A stretch of 64,000 bases of DNA. Origin: Pseudocolwellia agarivorans (GTDB taxonomy: Bacteria > Pseudomonadota > Gammaproteobacteria > Enterobacterales > Alteromonadaceae). A model generated the notes under the pieces. It was not told the DNA's origin and did no database searches. It worked only from the letters and a program-made list of their open reading frames with translations. Below, piece by piece: positions 46,526 through 53,752 of this stretch. The position numbers were made by a program, and so were the translations under genes. The stretch spans positions 62,001 to 126,000 of the forward strand of contig NZ_MUZU01000008.1 in the NCBI RefSeq assembly GCF_002000085.1. Direction: 5' to 3'. Position 1 is the stretch's first letter, and each line of letters opens with the position of its first letter.

Positions 46526-48271
46526 TTACTGTTCGCTAGTTGTTTTTTCAACTTCTTCAGGAAACCATTGTTTTAATAATGCCCTAGCGTCTTGTAATTG
46601 TGTTTTCCAAGTGTTTTGATCGACAACAATCGGTTTAAGCATAATAATAAGTTCTTTCTTTTGAATGCTTTCCGTTTTACTTTTGAACAATTCTCCGAAT
46701 AAAGGGATATCGCCTAATAAAGGTGTTTTTGACTCTTGATCCACTTTACGAGATTCAATTAAACCACCAATAACAACAATTTCTCCTGATTTAGCCCGAA
46801 TAATAGTATCAGATTCACGAACACTACTTTGTGCAAGTGGCAATGAAAAATTATCATCGCCTAAGCGTATTGTTTTCGTTTGTTCATCCGTAATAGTTAC
46901 TGACGGATGAACATGTAAAATGACTTCCCCATTTTTATCTATTTGCGCGGTCACATCTAATGCAATACCAGAGAAAAAAGGTGTTAATTGAATTTCTGGG
47001 GTTGTGGTTGTTGCTGTACCCGTAGTAGTTGTACTTGAAATTTCAGTAACAAAATATTCATCTTCACCTACTTTTATTACAGCTTTTTGATTATTGGTTG
47101 CCGTAATTCTAGGGCTTGATAATACCTGTACATTCCCTTGAGTAGAAAGTAAATCTATAACTCCTGAAAAATCAGCATTTTTAAAACTAAGACCGGTTAA
47201 GCCCCCCACAGATGCAGAAATAACATTACCAACAATATTTCCTGTTGTTTGAAAACTAAGATCTGTTGAGCCTACATGCCCTAAAACATTTTCCCACTTA
47301 ACTCCTTGCTGATAGTCGTCATTGAGAGTAACTTCCATTATTTTGGCTTCAATAATCACTTGTCTACGTAAATGCTCTTGTGAATCAGTTAAGAATTTTT
47401 TTACTGACGCTATTTCATTTGGCAAAGCGCGAACGGTTACTAAGCCCGCCTGAGGGGAAACAATAACAGAACGGCCTTCGCCACCTTCAGCTTTAGCGCC
47501 AATTAAAGAAGACAAGTTTTCTTTTAATTCTTCCCAATAATTAGATTCATTACTCGTATAAATATTAGTTCCGCTACTACCATTACTGCTTTGGCTATTT
47601 TGTCCGTTGTTATTATCATTGTTTTGATTGTTTGAATTACCAGAGTTTCGATTAGAGTTTCCACTTGAACGACTTCCTGAAGATCCGCCTGAATTAGGAT
47701 CGTTTTCAGATACACCACCAGAATTAACGCGTGTACTAGACGAACCACTGCGTTTTACGAATAGATAATCTAAAGGAATAGTTTCTGTACGCATACCTGC
47801 GGCATACACTTGAATCACGCTTCCCTGGCGACGAATATCGAAACCGTATAATTCTTCTACAACATCTAGCGTTTCTTGAATCGTTACTTCTTTTAAATTT
47901 AATGTAATAGAGCCGCTTACATCAGGATGTACAGCGATACTATAAGGTGAATCTTCAACTAAAGCGGCGAAAAAATCTTGTGCCTTTACTTCACTCGCTG
48001 CAATCTCTAATCGTTTTTCAGCTAGCAAACCATTTTTTGCAGTTTGCATACTTTGCTGCATTAATTCTTGTTTAACAGAGTTTGGAAGTTGAGTTAAAGG
48101 TTTAGGTGTTTTGCGTTTTGTAGACTCTTCAATAGCTTTATCTAACTCGTTATTAACAACTGTTGGCTGATCTGGCACCGTTTGACAACCAACCGAAGCG
48201 ATAGATAAAAAAGAAATTAAACAGCTATTTAGGCTCAATTTTGAAAGTTTCATATGATTATTTCTTTTCAT
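46526..48271 (-). CDS. mshL: MSHA outer-membrane secretin MshL
   Basis: A 581-residue secretin of the PilQ/GspD superfamily, probably a lipoprotein: the leader MKLSKLSLNSCLISFLSIAS ends in a lipobox-like SVGC. The start is ambiguous between 48271 and the Met six codons later. A secretin/TonB short N-terminal domain (~90-165) is followed by a remarkable Ser/Gly/Asn-rich low-complexity linker at about 175-240. Then come an N-domain (~245-330) and the secretin core, with VQVLSSPRITATNNQKAVIKVG and the C-terminal GEIVVIGGLIESRKVDQESKTPLLGDIPLFGELF. It forms the outer-membrane exit pore for the MSHA pilus. Confidence 0.93.
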   Translation of the reverse strand: MKRNNHMKLSKLSLNSCLISFLSIASVGCQTVPDQPTVVNNELDKAIEESTKRKTPKPLTQLPNSVKQELMQQSMQTAKNGLLAEKRLEIAASEVKAQDFFAALVEDSPYSIAVHPDVSGSITLNLKEVTIQETLDVVEELYGFDIRRQGSVIQVYAAGMRTETIPLDYLFVKRSGSSSTRVNSGGVSENDPNSGGSSGSRSSGNSNRNSGNSNNQNNDNNNGQNSQSSNGSSGTNIYTSNESNYWEELKENLSSLIGAKAEGGEGRSVIVSPQAGLVTVRALPNEIASVKKFLTDSQEHLRRQVIIEAKIMEVTLNDDYQQGVKWENVLGHVGSTDLSFQTTGNIVGNVISASVGGLTGLSFKNADFSGVIDLLSTQGNVQVLSSPRITATNNQKAVIKVGEDEYFVTEISSTTTTGTATTTTPEIQLTPFFSGIALDVTAQIDKNGEVILHVHPSVTITDEQTKTIRLGDDNFSLPLAQSSVRESDTIIRAKSGEIVVIGGLIESRKVDQESKTPLLGDIPLFGELFKSKTESIQKKELIIMLKPIVVDQNTWKTQLQDARALLKQWFPEEVEKTTSEQ

Positions 48272-48273
48272 GG

Positions 48274-48600
48274 TTATTTAGTTACAACATTAGAAAACAT
48301 AGACAGCTTTAAACGTTCGTCATCAGATCGTAAAATAACATTTGAGGAGTTTACTGTGATTAACTCATGCTCTCCAATATAATCACCTACCTTCATTAGC
48401 TTCCCACTTATAATTGCTGATTTATTTTTACTACGGTAAAAAATAGTTTCAAGTACTAATCCTTTTTCAATATTTTCAACGCCTGCATTATTCGATATTG
48501 ACAATGGCTTAGTTGGATCAACCCCCTGTGCAAAAGTATCAAAAGAAAATACGGATAAAATAATGATTAATATAAATTTATACACCAATAAATTCCTCAT
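48274..48600 (-). CDS. mshK: MSHA biogenesis protein MshK (PilP-like)
   Basis: A 108-residue periplasmic protein with a Sec signal (LVYKFILIIILSVFSFDTFAQG). The segment GVDPTKPLSISNN and the compact beta-rich remainder (LETIFYRSKNKSAIISGKLMKVGDYIG) are typical of MshK. By analogy with PilP it connects the alignment complex (MshI, MshI2, MshJ) with the secretin MshL; that is inference. Its ATG lies 23 bp inside the end of mshJ. Confidence 0.85.
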   Translation of the reverse strand: MRNLLVYKFILIIILSVFSFDTFAQGVDPTKPLSISNNAGVENIEKGLVLETIFYRSKNKSAIISGKLMKVGDYIGEHELITVNSSNVILRSDDERLKLSMFSNVVTK

Positions 48601-49303
48601 TAGTACTTAAACTATACATCTCAATTTCTAATTCACCCAATGGATACTTTTTAATTGTATAGCGAAAGTCTTTCCAAAAAAACTTCCAAGGCATAGCTTC
48701 TAATTGTGATAAATAGTCGCGTAATTGAAAATATTTACCCGTTAATTTTAATCGAATGCCATGTTGGTATAAGTTAATATTTTCTTGTGGCATATTGACA
48801 TCAGCAAAAGCTTTTTTTAACTTTTCTTTCTTATTTTCTTCACTTTCATTGTCTTCACCAGCTAAGTCACCTTCTTTCCCCATTAAAGGTCTAGCGCCTA
48901 ATAATTCGAATGAAATAAGTGATACACCTTTTTGTACTTTCAACATATCAATTAATGCAAATCTCATTTGAATAGGGTCGATTAACTCAGAGGTTAATAG
49001 TAGCAATTTGTCGTCTATTTGCTTTAATTGCTTTTCATAAGCAGATATTTGGTCATTAAACTTTACATTAGGATCTTTAGCTAATGCTTCTTCATAAATT
49101 GAAATAGACGTTCTAACCGACTGATTGTCTGATGCTAAACTAACAGACTGCTCTTGAAGGTTTTTCGTTTTTGCTAAACTGGGATCAAGAAATAAAGTAA
49201 AAGAAATAAAAATAATAGCAACTAAGCCAGTAATTAAAATTAAGTATTGCTCTCTAACACTGATGTTTTGAAATTTATCTGAATACTCTTGCCACTTACT
49301 CAT
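48578..49303 (-). CDS. mshJ: MSHA biogenesis protein MshJ (PilO/GspM-like)
   Basis: A 241-residue bitopic inner-membrane protein. I use the ATG at 49303 (MSKWQEYSDKFQN), which has GAGGGC correctly spaced upstream; the longer frame begins at a TTG five codons earlier, on top of that ribosome site. One membrane helix (about 25-45), a coiled coil (~55-110) and a ferredoxin-like periplasmic domain follow, the PilO plan. An acidic/lysine-rich loop (EDNESEENKKEKLKK) lies at about 150-165. It overlaps the PilN-like gene by 8 bp and mshK by 23 bp. Confidence 0.88.
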   Translation of the reverse strand: MSKWQEYSDKFQNISVREQYLILITGLVAIIFISFTLFLDPSLAKTKNLQEQSVSLASDNQSVRTSISIYEEALAKDPNVKFNDQISAYEKQLKQIDDKLLLLTSELIDPIQMRFALIDMLKVQKGVSLISFELLGARPLMGKEGDLAGEDNESEENKKEKLKKAFADVNMPQENINLYQHGIRLKLTGKYFQLRDYLSQLEAMPWKFFWKDFRYTIKKYPLGELEIEMYSLSTNEEFIGV

Positions 49304-49919
49304 AAGAAAAGCCCTCAAGATCAGCTTTAGAACTTACCGCAAATTGAATTTGTTGTTTTTCATTTTCTTGCATAACAAAATTAATAAACTTTTTACCTGA
49401 CAAAAATGTAGCATTTTCAAAACCTGCCAACCAAGCAGGTACTGCTTGTGGATTTTTAGTTACTCCAGCAAAAGTCATATCATCATTGTTAATTTGAACA
49501 ATGGATAGACTAATACCTTTATGATGGTTTTCAGATAGTTCAGTCATTGATTGTGCAAAGCCTGCTACTTGAGTTTTTGTCGTATCAGTTAATTCAGCAT
49601 GTAACTGTGTTTTATTGTTTAAAATTAACGCAAGTAAATCTATTTTTAATTTCAGTTTGTTATCTGGTTTATGAGCTTCAAGTTCATTTTCTAATTGAAC
49701 AAGTTTTTCATTTAATGCTATTGTCTCATTTGTTAGTTGCTGATGACGACTACTCGTTTTTTGTAATTGATTTTGACTTAAAAAAATCAATAGCAACATA
49801 AAAACTAAAGTGGCCGACCAAACAATAAACAATCTTTTTAAAGACCATAAAGGCTTTACAGGAATTAATTCAGGCTGTAATAAGTTTACACTATGCTTAC
49901 CTGTTATTATCTCGGTCAT
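49296..49919 (-). CDS. mshI2: MSHA biogenesis protein MshI2 (PilN-like)
   Basis: A 207-residue bitopic protein with a cytoplasmic N-terminus (MTEIITGKHSVNLLQPELIP), which includes the N-L-L-Q/P motif used by PilN to bind PilM. A membrane helix lies at about 28-48, with a coiled coil (~50-80) and a periplasmic domain beyond. In Shewanella-type nomenclature this second half of MshI is called MshI2. The ATG overlaps the stop of the PilM-like mshI by four bases, supporting a PilM-PilN-type pair. Confidence 0.85.
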   Translation of the reverse strand: MTEIITGKHSVNLLQPELIPVKPLWSLKRLFIVWSATLVFMLLLIFLSQNQLQKTSSRHQQLTNETIALNEKLVQLENELEAHKPDNKLKLKIDLLALILNNKTQLHAELTDTTKTQVAGFAQSMTELSENHHKGISLSIVQINNDDMTFAGVTKNPQAVPAWLAGFENATFLSGKKFINFVMQENEKQQIQFAVSSKADLEGFSYE

Positions 49920-50815
49920 ATTGCTACCGCCGTATTTGGTAACATAGAAGCTCCAACCGCACCCGGAAAATCTCGGTATTGTTCAAACCCTTCAGGCATT
50001 GATAGGAGATTTACTGGTACATTGGTATTTTCTGAAATTTTTCGAACCAAAAATGCTTCAGATGCCATAGGGATAATCACTTGAACTTCTTTGATCGGTG
50101 CCTGCTTTAATTGTCGTTCAAAATAATCGGTTGAACGCTGTATCTCTAAACTCAACATATCTATTGAGCCCATTGTAAGTTCTTCTTCCGTTTTTTGTGA
50201 TATTTGAGAAAGACCTCGAATACGACGTTGAAAAAAGATCCGGCCCTGTTTAATAATAAGAATAAGTAAATCTTCATTTGCATGCTGACAAACCAACAAA
50301 ATAGCTAATTCACTTTCGGGAATTAATTGTGAAAACGCAAACTCTACTGTCGTTATAGAAGCTATATCTAATTGCTTATCACCCATATCTTCAACAATTG
50401 ACTTCAACTCTGTTAAGTCAGCACATACAACATTAATTTTTTCTACATTCATGGATAATTGTGGAGCATCAAAATAATCAACAACCATATTATCGGGTTT
50501 AAATGGCACTAAATCTTTCACTTGCCATTTAAGTGCTGCGTTAATTTCTGTATCAGGTACCTTAGGTTTATCAACTTGTACTATTTGATATTGACTCGAT
50601 GATAAAACTATATGACACAGCCCCTTACCATTAACCCTATCAGCTAATGTAGTAATAGAATGAGAAAGATTAGGTTCTGTAATTTTTTGACAATCTGGAG
50701 AGGTGTTTACGGGACGATAACAATAAGATAGTGAGTTCGATTGCAAACTAACACCAATAATGTCGTTCGATTTTTTTTTAGAAAACAGCTTATTAATTTT
50801 AGGTATAAGTGACAT
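49916..50815 (-). CDS. mshI: MSHA biogenesis protein MshI (PilM-like)
   Basis: A 299-residue cytoplasmic PilM-type actin-like protein that heads the MSHA alignment complex. Segments such as HIVLSSSQYQIVQVDKPKVPDTEINAALKWQVKDLVPF and STDYFERQLKQAPIKEVQVIIP are typical. It lacks a transmembrane segment, as PilM does. It is the first gene of the cluster in this genome, since no mshH precedes it; the promoter must lie in the 50816-51072 region. Confidence 0.88.
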   Translation of the reverse strand: MSLIPKINKLFSKKKSNDIIGVSLQSNSLSYCYRPVNTSPDCQKITEPNLSHSITTLADRVNGKGLCHIVLSSSQYQIVQVDKPKVPDTEINAALKWQVKDLVPFKPDNMVVDYFDAPQLSMNVEKINVVCADLTELKSIVEDMGDKQLDIASITTVEFAFSQLIPESELAILLVCQHANEDLLILIIKQGRIFFQRRIRGLSQISQKTEEELTMGSIDMLSLEIQRSTDYFERQLKQAPIKEVQVIIPMASEAFLVRKISENTNVPVNLLSMPEGFEQYRDFPGAVGASMLPNTAVAI

Positions 50816-51136
50816 ATGTCTATTTTATTGTTTATTTATAACGAATTACCTAATTTCCATTATCCTCTATTAGTGAATTGACGCAAGTTTTTAATAAAAT
50901 TATTGTTAATAATTTAATAAACACTTTTTGCCATAAATATAAAAGAAATTAGGCGATAATTTACATAGAATTCAAAAGCTCATAACTAACTGTAACGTAA
51001 ATTTATCAAACAACCATATTTTTTTACTATAAAAATGACTTATATCGCTAATATTTAACACCATAAAATAAAAAACACCGTATTATCTAAGATAATACGG
51101 TGTTTAAAAATTTAGAACTAAATGAATAGTTTTAAA
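50816..51136. other. Intergenic region between mshI and rplI
   Basis: A 321-bp gap between two minus-strand transcripts. The rplI-proximal end contains the strong terminator at 51073-51105. The remaining 250 bp is very A+T-rich and must include the promoter of the MSHA cluster; I see no unambiguous boxes and no open frame. Confidence 0.6.
51073..51105 (-). terminator. Rho-independent terminator of the rpsF-priB-rpsR-rplI operon
   Basis: A perfect 15-bp stem (AAACACCGTATTATC / GATAATACGGTGTTT) with a three-base loop lies 31 bp after the rplI stop. A/T tails are present on both sides, though the T-run is short. Confidence 0.85.
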
Positions 51137-51589
51137 TTATGCTTCAGCGATAACAACAACTTTGATGTTAGTATCAACATCATTGTGTAAGTGAATTACG
51201 ATATCGAATTCACCTGTTTCACGGATAGCACCTAATGGTAAACGTACTTCAGCTTTAGTTACTTCAACACCAGCTTCAGTAATTGCATTAGCGATATCAC
51301 GAGTACCAATTGAACCGAATAATTTACCTTCATCACCCGCTTTTGATGCGATAGTAATTTCAGCTAATTCAGCTAATTTAGCGCCACGAGCTTCAGCTGC
51401 TGCTAAAGTTTTTGCTAATTGAGCTTCTAATTCAGCACGACGAGCTTCAAAATGCTCAACGTTAGCCGCAGATGCAAATACAGCCTTACCTTTTGGTAAT
51501 AAGTAGTTACGTGCATAGCCAGACTTAACTGACACCTTGTCACCAAGGCCGCCTAATTTGGCGATTTTATCAAGAAGGATTACTTCCAT
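51137..51589 (-). CDS. rplI: 50S ribosomal protein bL9
   Basis: A 150-residue bL9. The start is the ATG at 51589 ([32 protein letters not shown]), with AAGGGG eight bases upstream; the frame could begin two codons earlier at a TTG, but the family N-terminus argues against it. The two globular domains are joined by the long helix [29 protein letters not shown]. It is the last gene of the S6-S18-L9 operon, 20 bp after rpsR. Confidence 0.97.
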   Translation of the reverse strand: MEVILLDKIAKLGGLGDKVSVKSGYARNYLLPKGKAVFASAANVEHFEARRAELEAQLAKTLAAAEARGAKLAELAEITIASKAGDEGKLFGSIGTRDIANAITEAGVEVTKAEVRLPLGAIRETGEFDIVIHLHNDVDTNIKVVVIAEA

Positions 51590-51609
51590 TTTCAAAACCC
51601 CTTATTAGG

Positions 51610-51837
51610 TTACTTATGTAAATCTGTATATGGTAACAATGCTAAATAACGAGCACGCTTGATCGCACGACCAAGTTGACGTTGATATTTAGCAGCTGTA
51701 CCAGTAATACGGCTAGGAACAATTTTACCACTTTCAGTGATATAGTTTTTTAGTGTTGCAATATCTTTATAATCGATAGATACAGCACCTTCTGCAGTAA
51801 AACGGCAGAACTTACGACGTCTAAAAAAACGAGACAT
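51610..51837 (-). CDS. rpsR: 30S ribosomal protein bS18
   Basis: A 75-residue bS18 ([17 protein letters not shown] at the N-terminus; [29 protein letters not shown] at the C-terminus), normal length. It binds with S6 on the 30S platform. It lies 9 bp after priB and 20 bp before rplI, the conserved operon order. Confidence 0.98.
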   Translation of the reverse strand: MSRFFRRRKFCRFTAEGAVSIDYKDIATLKNYITESGKIVPSRITGTAAKYQRQLGRAIKRARYLALLPYTDLHK

Positions 51838-51846
51838 GGATTTCTC

Positions 51847-52167
51847 CTAATTAATCATTTCAATCTGTTGAGCATGTAACACAAGAAGCGGATTACCGTT
51901 TCGAGATTCGTGCCGGTTGATAAAACCAGTCACTTTTACATTACAGCCCTCAGTTAAATCACGAGTTAAGTTTTGTGACATATCACCTGTTGCAACTACT
52001 TGTATTCGAACAAACGCTTGTCTGTTCATACCTGCTTCGTTTTGAATAGAATGATGATCTATTGAAAACTGACAATGCTGAATACCTGCGGGGCTTGTTG
52101 ATATTTTAGGTCGTTTAATAACTTTTCCTACCAACACAAGGCAATTCTCTGATAAAGAGACTGTCAC
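51847..52167 (-). CDS. priB: Primosomal replication protein PriB
   Basis: A 106-residue single-OB-fold protein that binds single-stranded DNA and PriA during replication restart. The conserved segments NCLVLVGKVIKRPKISTSPAGIQHCQFSIDHHS, AFVRIQVVATG and LHAQQIEMI match the family. The start is GTG at 52167, six bases after the rpsF stop, so it is probably translationally coupled to rpsF. Its place between rpsF and rpsR is the conserved one in gammaproteobacteria. Confidence 0.93.
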   Translation of the reverse strand: MTVSLSENCLVLVGKVIKRPKISTSPAGIQHCQFSIDHHSIQNEAGMNRQAFVRIQVVATGDMSQNLTRDLTEGCNVKVTGFINRHESRNGNPLLVLHAQQIEMIN

Positions 52168-52173
52168 TGTTAC

Positions 52174-52593
52174 TTATTCTTCGCCTGTAACTTCTTCAGC
52201 AGCAGCCTTAGGTGCTTCTTCAGTAGTAGCTTTAGGCGCTTCTTCAGCAACATCTTTCTTAACTTCACGACGTTCTTCAGAAACAGCCATAACTGAAGCT
52301 TCAGTTACTGCACCTTTAGTACGCATGATCATGTTACGAATAATAACATCGTTGTAACGGAAAGAAGTTTCTAGTTCATCAATAACTGATTGAGGCGCTT
52401 CAATGTTAATTAAAACATAGTGTGCTTTATGCAATTTATTGATTGGGTATGCTAATTGGCGACGACCCCAGTCTTCAAGACGGTGGATTTTGCCTTCAGC
52501 AGCATTGATCAAGTCAGTATAACGCTGGATCATGCCAGGTACTTGTTCACTCTGATCAGGGTGAACCATAAATACGATTTCGTAATGACGCAT
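52174..52593 (-). CDS. rpsF: 30S ribosomal protein bS6
   Basis: A 139-residue bS6 starting at the ATG at 52593 ([22 protein letters not shown]), where GGGAGC lies five bases upstream. The longer frame to 52716 runs through the untranslated leader and promoter. The core ends near residue 100; a tail rich in Glu, Ala and Lys follows, with two imperfect repeats of EEAPKA. In E. coli such C-terminal glutamates are extended by RimK, and the tail here ends GEE. Confidence 0.96.
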   Translation of the reverse strand: MRHYEIVFMVHPDQSEQVPGMIQRYTDLINAAEGKIHRLEDWGRRQLAYPINKLHKAHYVLINIEAPQSVIDELETSFRYNDVIIRNMIMRTKGAVTEASVMAVSEERREVKKDVAEEAPKATTEEAPKAAAEEVTGEE

Positions 52594-52680
52594 TACGAGC
52601 TCCCTACGGTTGTAGCCTCTTATCTGGCTCAGCCAACACCAGTGTTGAGACAAGGAACAAAAAGTTCTAGCTGAATTAAG
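52594..52680 (-). promoter_or_regulatory. rpsF leader RNA, candidate S6:S18 autoregulatory structure
   Basis: The transcribed leader of about 88 nt contains hairpins GAAC/GTTC, CAACAC/GTGTTG and CTAC-AACC-GTAG. The last places the trinucleotide CCG next to the ribosome site (ACCGTAGGGAG), enclosed by an outer GAGC/GCTC pairing. Many bacteria carry a leader in which an S6:S18 complex recognises a CCG-containing bulge resembling its 16S rRNA site. The match here is by eye and structural only. Confidence 0.4.
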
Positions 52681-52687
52681 GTCGCGT

Positions 52688-52716
52688 AGTGTAGATAAAA
52701 TCGACATTAAAGGCAA
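52688..52716 (-). promoter_or_regulatory. Sigma-70 promoter of the rpsF operon
   Basis: On the minus strand, TTGCCT (-35, 52711-52716) and TACACT (-10, 52688-52693) are separated by exactly 17 bp, about 95 bp upstream of the rpsF start codon. A G+C-rich discriminator (ACGCGAC) follows the -10 box, as usual for stringently controlled ribosomal promoters. Confidence 0.65.
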
Positions 52717-52929
52717 GCGTTGATTGAGGGCCGTGCCGGATGTATTTTTTTAGTGGTTAGAGTTATAAACCTAAATCAGTGATGGAGCGCATTTCACCAT
52801 TGATTTTTAAAACTTGAAAACTCATATTTTACATATAAAATTCAATAAGATAAAAACAATTCCCATATAAAAAAAGAGCTATAACAGCTCTTTTTTTATA
52901 TAGAAATTAAATCATGTTTTTTAAATATA
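52717..52929. other. Gap between the rpsF promoter and rlmB
   Basis: Apart from the terminator at 52869-52897, this stretch holds nothing I can identify. Together with the rpsF leader it makes up the 336-bp gap between rpsF and rlmB. Confidence 0.6.
52869..52897 (-). terminator. Rho-independent terminator after rlmB
   Basis: The 12-base arms AAAAAAAGAGCT and AGCTCTTTTTTT around a five-base loop lie 33 bp downstream of the rlmB stop and upstream of the rpsF promoter. T-runs on both strands make it bidirectional. Confidence 0.85.
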
Positions 52930-53691
52930 TTAATTTATATTTGATCTTTGTCTAACGATTTCAAATAAACATATACCCGTCGCAACTGAAACGTTTAAGC
53001 TTGAAACACTTCCAGCCATGGGTAATTTAACTATTTGATCACAATTTTCACGCGTTAAGCGACGCATTCCTTTACTTTCAGCGCCCATAACAAGAGCCAT
53101 AGCACCTTCAAATTTAACATCATATAAATTGATATCAGTTTCGCCAGCAGTTCCAACTATCCACACCCCTAAATCTTGCAGTTGCTTCATGGTTCTTGAT
53201 AAATTAGTTACTTGCACTAAAGGTACAGTGTCAGCAGCGCCAACAGCAACCTTTCTCACTGTTGCAGTAATACGTGCGGCATTATCTTTAGGAACAATAA
53301 TAGCGTGTACACCAGCGGCGTCAGCATTACGTAAACAAGCACCTAGATTATGTGGATCTGTTACGCCGTCAAGTATTAAGAAAAAAGGTAATTCTTCTTT
53401 TTTATTGGCCGCTGCAACTATGTCGTCTAGGTCAGATTCTGTGTATACCTTGCCTGCTTTTACTCGGGCTAATACACCTTGGTGTTGCTCACCTTCGCTT
53501 TTCTCATCAAGTACTTTACGGTTAACTAATTGCGTTGGAATACCGTATTTTCTTGCTAAATTAATAATAGGTTTTAAGCGTTCGTCTTCACGACCTTTTA
53601 AAAACCATAACTCTACGAATAACTCAGGAGCTCTTTTAAGCATAGAATTAATTGCGTGAATACCAAATACTACTTCGTCTTGCTTTGCCAT
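52930..53691 (-). CDS. rlmB: 23S rRNA (guanosine-2251-2'-O)-methyltransferase RlmB
   Basis: A 253-residue SPOUT methyltransferase. The N-terminal substrate-binding domain begins [16 protein letters not shown]. The trefoil-knot domain contains [30 protein letters not shown] (motif 1), [20 protein letters not shown] (motif 2) and [30 protein letters not shown] (motif 3). It methylates G2251 in the ribosomal P-loop. It follows rnr by 61 bp, the conserved rnr-rlmB order. Confidence 0.96.
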   Translation of the reverse strand: MAKQDEVVFGIHAINSMLKRAPELFVELWFLKGREDERLKPIINLARKYGIPTQLVNRKVLDEKSEGEQHQGVLARVKAGKVYTESDLDDIVAAANKKEELPFFLILDGVTDPHNLGACLRNADAAGVHAIIVPKDNAARITATVRKVAVGAADTVPLVQVTNLSRTMKQLQDLGVWIVGTAGETDINLYDVKFEGAMALVMGAESKGMRRLTRENCDQIVKLPMAGSVSSLNVSVATGICLFEIVRQRSNIN

Positions 53692-53752
53692 GTTTATTAC
53701 TTATCTAATTTATATTTCAAATTTGTATTAGCTATTTAATTAACAGTATTAA

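Noticed and set aside
47524-47748. 74-codon minus-strand frame inside mshL
   Set aside because: It is an alternate frame of the repetitive Ser/Gly/Asn linker; low-complexity DNA stays open in several frames.
52594-52716. Upstream extension of the rpsF frame
   Set aside because: It runs through a good sigma-70 promoter and leader; bS6 starts at MRHYEIVF with its own ribosome site.
53129-53659. 176-codon open frame opposite rlmB
   Set aside because: It is antisense to a certain gene and has no recognisable domain or ribosome site; rlmB explains the sequence.
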